12,216 nucleotides of DNA, from contig JASHRE010000384.1 in the NCBI GenBank assembly GCA_030037515.1, positions 1-12,216 of the forward strand, read 5' to 3'. The DNA is from Candidatus Sulfotelmatobacter sp. (GTDB lineage: Bacteria > Acidobacteriota > Terriglobia > Terriglobales > Acidobacteriaceae). This document shows positions 8,055 to 12,216 of this stretch, piece by piece. The position numbers were made by a program, and so were the translations under genes. Position 1 is the first letter of the stretch. The number at the start of each line of letters is the position of its first letter. The notes below the pieces were generated by a model. It was given only the letters and a program-made list of their open reading frames with translations. It had not been told where the DNA came from and did no database searches.

Positions 8055-8063
8055 TGTTACAAT
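8055..8063 (+). promoter_or_regulatory. Candidate extended -10 promoter for the cox operon
   Basis: TGTTACAAT (TG, one base, TACAAT) in the 139-base gap after dps matches an extended -10 element, with TACAAT 5 of 6 to consensus. No good -35 box lies 16-18 bases upstream, as is tolerated with extended -10 promoters. Transcription would start near 8070, about 60 bases before coxB. Confidence 0.35.
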
Positions 8064-8129
8064 CCGGGCGAGCAACCAATTGTTTGTTGGGACAGCAGTG
8101 GCAGCTAGCGATTGCGACGGTAGTCCTCT

Positions 8130-9128
8130 ATGTTTCACCTTGTTCCGCTCGACGCCTTGCTTGCGCGGTTCAGTCCTACGAATATCTTTGCCCCAGCTTC
8201 CACACCTTCCGATTACCTCTACAAAGTTGCGCTCTTGTCGCTCGCAGTTACGGGCGCGATCTTCCTGGTCGTCGCGGGCCTGCTCGTCTATGTCGCGGTG
8301 AAATACCGGAGCAGGCCTGGCGACCCTAGCGAACCTCTACAGGTCTACGGCAGCAGGCAACTGGAATTGGCGTGGACGGTACTTCCGGTGCTCATTGTCA
8401 TGGTGCTGTTCCTGAGTTCCGCGCGCGTAATCCATGCGGTGCAAGACGCGCCCAAGCCCAAAAATGCGATTGAAGTCATCGTCGTGGGACATCAGTTCTG
8501 GTGGGAGTACCGCTATCCGCAGTACGGCTTCGTCACTGCCAACGAACTGCATGTCCCCGTAAGCGACCCGCAACGCCCGACGCCGACTTTCATGACTCTT
8601 CTTTCGGCGGACACGACCCATGACTTCTGGGTTCCGCGCCTTGCAGGCAAGACTGATCTGATTCCCAACCATCCCAACTCCATGTGGATGGAACCGCACA
8701 AAACCGGGCTGTACATTGGCCAATGCAACGAATATTGCGGAACATCTCACGCCCTGATGCTGCTTCGCGTCTATGTTCAACCACGCCAAGAGTTTGACCA
8801 GTGGGTGAAAGCCCAGCAGCAAGCCGCTTTGTCCCCGGAAAGCTTGAGCCCCGAAGCCGCCGAGGGGCGCAAAGTGTTCGAACGTACCGCCTGCATCGAC
8901 TGTCACGCGATTGCGGGCACCATAGCGGATGGCCGATTCGGCCCGGAGCTGAGGCACCTGATGAGCCGCGAAACCATCGCCGCCGGAGTCGCGTCCAACA
9001 CCGCACAAAATCTTCGAACCTGGATCCAGAATCCCGGTGCTTTCAAACCCGGTGCGCGTATGCCCGCTATGGGTCTGTCCGACCAAGAACTGGATGAAGT
9101 GACCGCTTACATGATGGCGCTGCACTGA
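8130..9128 (+). CDS. coxB: Cytochrome c oxidase subunit II with fused cytochrome c domain (caa3 type)
   Basis: Subunit II accepts electrons for the oxidase. Here the electron-donating cytochrome c is fused to its C-terminus, the mark of a caa3-type enzyme. The 332-residue protein has two transmembrane helices (about 30-56 and 79-102). A periplasmic cupredoxin domain follows with the VGHQFWWEYRYP signature at 119-130. The CuA ligands are complete: His164, Cys199, Glu201, Cys203, His207 and Met210 (GQCNEYCGTSHALM). After a linker at about 220-243, a class I cytochrome c domain carries the heme c site CIDCH (255-259), with Met311 the likely axial ligand in ARMPAMGLS. No typical cleavable lipoprotein signal is seen. 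The ribosome site before the ATG is weak. The gene opens the cox operon, 47 bases before coxA, with a hairpin in that gap. Confidence 0.96.
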   Translation: MFHLVPLDALLARFSPTNIFAPASTPSDYLYKVALLSLAVTGAIFLVVAGLLVYVAVKYRSRPGDPSEPLQVYGSRQLELAWTVLPVLIVMVLFLSSARVIHAVQDAPKPKNAIEVIVVGHQFWWEYRYPQYGFVTANELHVPVSDPQRPTPTFMTLLSADTTHDFWVPRLAGKTDLIPNHPNSMWMEPHKTGLYIGQCNEYCGTSHALMLLRVYVQPRQEFDQWVKAQQQAALSPESLSPEAAEGRKVFERTACIDCHAIAGTIADGRFGPELRHLMSRETIAAGVASNTAQNLRTWIQNPGAFKPGARMPAMGLSDQELDEVTAYMMALH

Positions 9129-9145
9129 CAGTCTCGCGCTGTCAG
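9125..9145 (+). promoter_or_regulatory. Intercistronic hairpin between coxB and coxA
   Basis: CTGACAG (9125-9131) and CTGTCAG (9139-9145) are a perfect 7-bp inverted repeat around the loop TCTCGCG. The left arm contains the coxB stop codon TGA. There is no T-run after it, so it is not a classical intrinsic terminator. It may affect mRNA processing or stability, or the relative expression of coxB and coxA. That role is inference. Confidence 0.45.
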
Positions 9146-9175
9146 AAGCCGCGTTATTGGAACCGCTGGAGAACC

Positions 9176-10867
9176 ATGTCGTCGAATTCTCTACCGATGC
9201 CGGATGCAATCGCCTCCGCACCACACCTCACGGGAAGCGCTCGCGTGCTCGACACGCTGCATGACTGGGTCATCACCGTCGACCACAAGAAGCTGGGGCT
9301 GATGTACATCGGCATGGGATTGTTTTTCTTCCTGCTCGGCGGGATCGAAGCCATCATCATTCGCATCCAGCTTTTGTTCCCGCTCTACCATTTCGTTTCG
9401 CCGCAAGTCTTCAACCGCATGTTCACCATGCATGGCACGACCATGATTTTCTTCACGGCCATGCCCATTTTGTTCGGGTTCGGCGTTTACCTAATCCCAC
9501 TCATGATCGGTACACGCGACATGGCCTTTCCACGCCTAAATGCCTGGGGTTTTTGGATCGCCCTGTTCGGCGGCTTGCTGCTGTACTTCAGCTTTGTCGG
9601 CGGCGACGGCCTGTACGGCGCCGGGAACGCCCCCGACGTCAGTTGGTGGGCCTACGCGCCGCTCACTTCTCGAGCATTTTCACCCGGCCACAGCACCGAT
9701 TACTGGACCATTGGTGTTCTGCTCTCAGGTTTTGGTTCCATTGCCTCAGCGGTGAATTTCGCAGCCACGATTTTGTGCTTGCGCTGTCCCGGAATGACTC
9801 TGGGAAAAATGCCGCTCCTCGCGTGGATGTACCTGGTGATGGCGGGACTCGTTCTCATGGCGATTTCCCCCCTTACCGCGGCACAAATCATGTTGCTGCT
9901 TGATCGCTATTTGGGCGCGCATTTCTTCGACACGCAAGCCGGCGGTTCCGCGACCATATGGATGCACTTCTTCTGGATCTTTGGCCACCCCGAAGTGTAC
10001 ATTCTGATTCTTCCCAGCTTCGGTTTCATTTCTGAAATGGTGCCGGTGTTCTCCCGAAAGCCCATTTTCGGCTATCCCATTATGGTCGCGGCTACCGTCG
10101 GGATCGGTTTCATCAGCCTGAGTGTGTGGGCGCACCATATGTTCACCATCGGCATGGAGTCCTACGAGAACGCCTTTTTTGTGCTTTCCAGTATGGCGAT
10201 CGCGGTGCCGACCGGAATCAAGATTTTTAACTGGCTCGGCACCATGTGGGGCGGAAAAATCCGCTACGAACTTCCCATGCTGTTCTGCGTGGGCTTTCTG
10301 TTTCAGTTTCTCATCGCCGGTCTCACCGGCATCATGCTTGCCGTGGCTCCGTTCAATTGGCAACTTCACAATTCGTACTTCGTGATTGGCCACTTCCACT
10401 ACGTGATTGTCGGTGGGATCTTGTTCGCCATCTTCGGCGCGTTTTACTACTGGTATCCGAAAATGACCGGCCGGATGCTCAAGCAAAAGCTTGGCCTGCT
10501 GCATTTCCTGCTGTTCTTCATCGGATTCCACCTCACGTTCGATTTCATGCACATTGTCGGAGTGCTCGGAATGCCGCGGCGAATCTATACCTACGAGCCG
10601 GGCCGCGGCTGGGAATATTGGAACATCGTGATTAGCGTCGGAGCAGCGTTTCAGGCGCTCGGGATTGCGTGCTTCGCGATCAACCTGGTGTGGTCATACT
10701 TCCAGGGCACCCGCGCCGGACGCGATCCCTGGGATGGCTGGACCCTGGAATGGGCCACCACCTCTCCGCCCCCGGTCTACAATTTCGCGCAGATTCCGGA
10801 AGTGAAGAGCGCCCGCCCACTTTGGGACTTCAAGCATCCGGAGGACCCCGACTGGAAATATCTATAA
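9176..10867 (+). CDS. coxA: Cytochrome c oxidase subunit I (heme-copper oxidase, type A1)
   Basis: This is the catalytic core of the terminal oxidase. It reduces O2 to water at the heme a3-CuB centre and pumps protons across the inner membrane. It has 563 residues and the expected 12 transmembrane helices. Ligands are all present: His86 and His408 for low-spin heme a, His406 for heme a3, and His271, His320 and His321 for CuB. Tyr275 is placed to cross-link to His271. Glu273 in GHPEVY marks the A1 type. Lys349 (PTGIKIFNW) is the K-channel lysine. For the D-channel, Asp115 (IGTRDMAFPR) and Asn122 are present. The upstream position that is normally Asn in GFGN or GFAN is Val104 (FGFGVYLIP), an unusual change. 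GGAG (9168-9171) precedes the ATG by four bases. The gap to coxC is 13 bases. Confidence 0.97.
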   Translation: MSSNSLPMPDAIASAPHLTGSARVLDTLHDWVITVDHKKLGLMYIGMGLFFFLLGGIEAIIIRIQLLFPLYHFVSPQVFNRMFTMHGTTMIFFTAMPILFGFGVYLIPLMIGTRDMAFPRLNAWGFWIALFGGLLLYFSFVGGDGLYGAGNAPDVSWWAYAPLTSRAFSPGHSTDYWTIGVLLSGFGSIASAVNFAATILCLRCPGMTLGKMPLLAWMYLVMAGLVLMAISPLTAAQIMLLLDRYLGAHFFDTQAGGSATIWMHFFWIFGHPEVYILILPSFGFISEMVPVFSRKPIFGYPIMVAATVGIGFISLSVWAHHMFTIGMESYENAFFVLSSMAIAVPTGIKIFNWLGTMWGGKIRYELPMLFCVGFLFQFLIAGLTGIMLAVAPFNWQLHNSYFVIGHFHYVIVGGILFAIFGAFYYWYPKMTGRMLKQKLGLLHFLLFFIGFHLTFDFMHIVGVLGMPRRIYTYEPGRGWEYWNIVISVGAAFQALGIACFAINLVWSYFQGTRAGRDPWDGWTLEWATTSPPPVYNFAQIPEVKSARPLWDFKHPEDPDWKYL

Positions 10868-10880
10868 GGTTAGGAAACTG

Positions 10881-11474
10881 ATGGCCACAGCAGCATCAAC
10901 CATACCGGCGGGTGGAACCTGGGCTCCTCCCCCGCGAGGTCCGGTCGGCATGTTCTGCCTGATCGCGGCGGAGTCGGCGATCTTTGTGATTTTTCTGGTC
11001 GCTTACATTTTCTACATCGGTCGAAGCCTCAGTGGGCCTACGCCACGCGAGGTTTTGGAAGTTCCCATATTCAACACTGTGTGCCTGCTTTCCAGCAGCA
11101 TAACCATCCACCTGGCCGTGCGGGCGCTGCGGCAAGCAAGGATGCTGGCTTTCAAACTGTTTTGGTTTCTTACGCTAGCTCTGGGTGCAAAGTTCTTGAT
11201 CGGCACAGGGATTGAGTGGCACCACCTCATTTATGAGCGCGGTTTGACCATTGCCACCAATCTCTTTGGCACAACCTACTACTCTCTCGTTGGGCTTCAT
11301 GCCTTCCACGTGCTCGTAGGTCTGGTGGGACTGACGACTGTGATGCTGTTTGCGCTCGCATCCAAAGTCCGCCCGCAGCAGTCAGAAAAAGTGGAGGTCT
11401 TTGTGCTCTATTGGCATTTCGTCGATGTCGTGTGGGTGGCCGTCTTCACCACGGTTTATATCGTCGGCCGGTAA
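10881..11474 (+). CDS. coxC: Cytochrome c oxidase subunit III, short five-helix form
   Basis: Subunit III is a membrane subunit that stabilises the oxidase core and helps proton uptake. It is not itself redox-active. The 197-residue protein corresponds to the short form with five transmembrane helices, lacking the first two helices of the mitochondrial-type protein. Family marks include Glu31 in the first helix (LIAAESAIFVIFLVAYIF), the GLHAFHVLVGLVG motif at 138-150 and the final helix YWHFVDVVWVAVFTTVYIV (177-195). AGGA (10872-10875) lies five bases before the ATG. The gene sits in the coxB-coxA-coxC order and is followed after 13 bases by the next gene, so all four are probably co-transcribed. 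Confidence 0.95.
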   Translation: MATAASTIPAGGTWAPPPRGPVGMFCLIAAESAIFVIFLVAYIFYIGRSLSGPTPREVLEVPIFNTVCLLSSSITIHLAVRALRQARMLAFKLFWFLTLALGAKFLIGTGIEWHHLIYERGLTIATNLFGTTYYSLVGLHAFHVLVGLVGLTTVMLFALASKVRPQQSEKVEVFVLYWHFVDVVWVAVFTTVYIVGR

Positions 11475-11487
11475 GAACATTTAAAAA

Positions 11488-12216
11488 ATGGGACATGAGC
11501 CTAAACCCGAGTCGCCAAACACCCCGGAAGCCGTCGAGATCCCCGCACCGAGCGTATGGCCCATCGTTTTTGCATTCGGTCTGACCCTGGTGCTCGCCGG
11601 CTTGCTGACCAGCGCCGCCGTAAGCGTCGTCGGAGCCGCGCTCAGCGTCGTCGCTGGTGTGGGCTGGTTCGGGCAGGTTTTACCTGATGAAGCCTGCGAA
11701 CTCATTCCGGTCGAAGCCGAGGTCTCTCCACTGTTGGCGCGCAAGGAGGAAGTGGCTCGCGTGCAGATTGACCCGGAAATAAAGCGTACGAGGATTCCCC
11801 TCGAGATTTACCCTTATACGGCGGGCATCAAAGGCGGTTTGGCAGGAGCCGCAGCGATGGCCCTGCTCGCGATCCTGTACGGAGTTCTGGCGTACCACAG
11901 CGTCTGGTATCCGATTAACCTTTTGGCCTCCATCGTCTACGCGCAAGCCCTCAGGCTTCCGATGTCTGACCTGACAGCCTTCCATGCCCCTCTCCTGGTC
12001 ATCGCCACGCTTATCCACCTCGTCGCCTCCGTGCTTGTCGGCCTTCTTTATGGGGTAATGTTGCCCATGTTTCCCCGCCGGCCTATTCTGCTGGGCGGCA
12101 TTGTCGCTCCACTCATCTGGACCGGTTTGCTGCACAGCACTCTCGGCGTCATCAATCCGTTAATGGATAAGTTGATCGACTGGAAATGGTTCGTGGCTTC
12201 GCAAATTGGATTTGGA
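11488..12216 (+). CDS. Subunit-IV-like N-terminus fused to a multi-helix membrane domain (partial, runs off the window)
   Basis: From ATG 11488 the frame stays open for 243 codons to the right edge, so the C-terminus is missing. Residues 22-65 form a two-helix hairpin, from SVWPIVFAFGLTLVLAGLL to GWFGQVLPDE. It resembles the small subunit IV (CtaF-like) found downstream of coxC in caa3-type operons, which normally ends soon after. Here a charged linker (about 66-108) leads into a second membrane domain with helices near 113-136, 165-190, 197-218 and from 234. It includes TAGIKGGLAGAAAMALLAIL, SVWYPINLLAS, GLLYGVMLPMFPRRP and GVINPLMDKLIDWKWFVASQ. I do not recognise a characterised function for this part. 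It lies 13 bases after coxC and is probably in the same operon. An in-frame stop at 11482-11484 rules out an earlier start. The ribosome site is weak. Confidence 0.8.
   Translation, partial: MGHEPKPESPNTPEAVEIPAPSVWPIVFAFGLTLVLAGLLTSAAVSVVGAALSVVAGVGWFGQVLPDEACELIPVEAEVSPLLARKEEVARVQIDPEIKRTRIPLEIYPYTAGIKGGLAGAAAMALLAILYGVLAYHSVWYPINLLASIVYAQALRLPMSDLTAFHAPLLVIATLIHLVASVLVGLLYGVMLPMFPRRPILLGGIVAPLIWTGLLHSTLGVINPLMDKLIDWKWFVASQIGFG

Noticed and set aside
9746..10552. Long (268-residue) open frame antisense to coxA
   Set aside because: It is a shadow of the coxA codon pattern, rich in His, Glu and Arg, and lies wholly within an unambiguous gene.
1..12216. CRISPR arrays, tRNA/rRNA genes, insertion sequences
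   Set aside because: I saw no regularly spaced repeats, no tRNA-like cloverleaf, no rRNA motifs and no transposase in either strand.

Overview
The window looks like a chromosomal segment of a Gram-negative, aerobically respiring bacterium. Moderately high GC, an outer-membrane efflux lipoprotein, a caa3-type oxidase with a five-helix subunit III, and a remnant resembling acidobacterial LolA-like proteins together suggest an Acidobacteriota (Koribacter/Terriglobia-like) genome. The taxonomic guess is inference from remembered family flavour and not from a search. All confident genes lie on the plus strand.

Layout. Positions 1-1115 contain no convincing intact gene. They hold a possible 5' end of a minus-strand gene running off the left edge, a decayed fragment of a LolA-like (outer-membrane lipoprotein-sorting) protein at about 641-877, and a dyad-rich stretch at about 907-1013 that looks like a control region. 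Positions 1116-6858 carry a complete, tightly packed tripartite RND (HAE-1) efflux operon: periplasmic adaptor lipoprotein, 1066-residue inner-membrane pump and outer-membrane factor lipoprotein, with junctions of 3 and 1 bases. Positions 6859-7468 appear to be non-coding. Positions 7469-7990 encode a Dps-family ferritin-like protein. From 8130 to the right edge runs a caa3-type cytochrome c oxidase operon: coxB with a C-terminal cytochrome c domain, coxA, a short coxC, and a partial gene whose N-terminus looks like a small oxidase subunit IV fused to a larger multi-helix membrane domain.

How they work together. The adaptor, pump and outer-membrane factor should form one proton-driven channel exporting hydrophobic compounds from the inner membrane or periplasm to the outside. 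The Cox proteins should form a proton-pumping terminal oxidase taking electrons through the fused cytochrome c and CuA site to heme a and the heme a3-CuB centre. Dps would oxidise and store Fe(II) and remove peroxide, which fits beside an oxygen-reducing enzyme, though that pairing may be coincidental.

Nothing here is clearly a new system. The points most worth a second look are the subunit-IV fusion protein at the right edge, the dyad cluster before the efflux operon, the decayed LolA-like fragment, the missing D-channel asparagine in CoxA and the hairpin between coxB and coxA.
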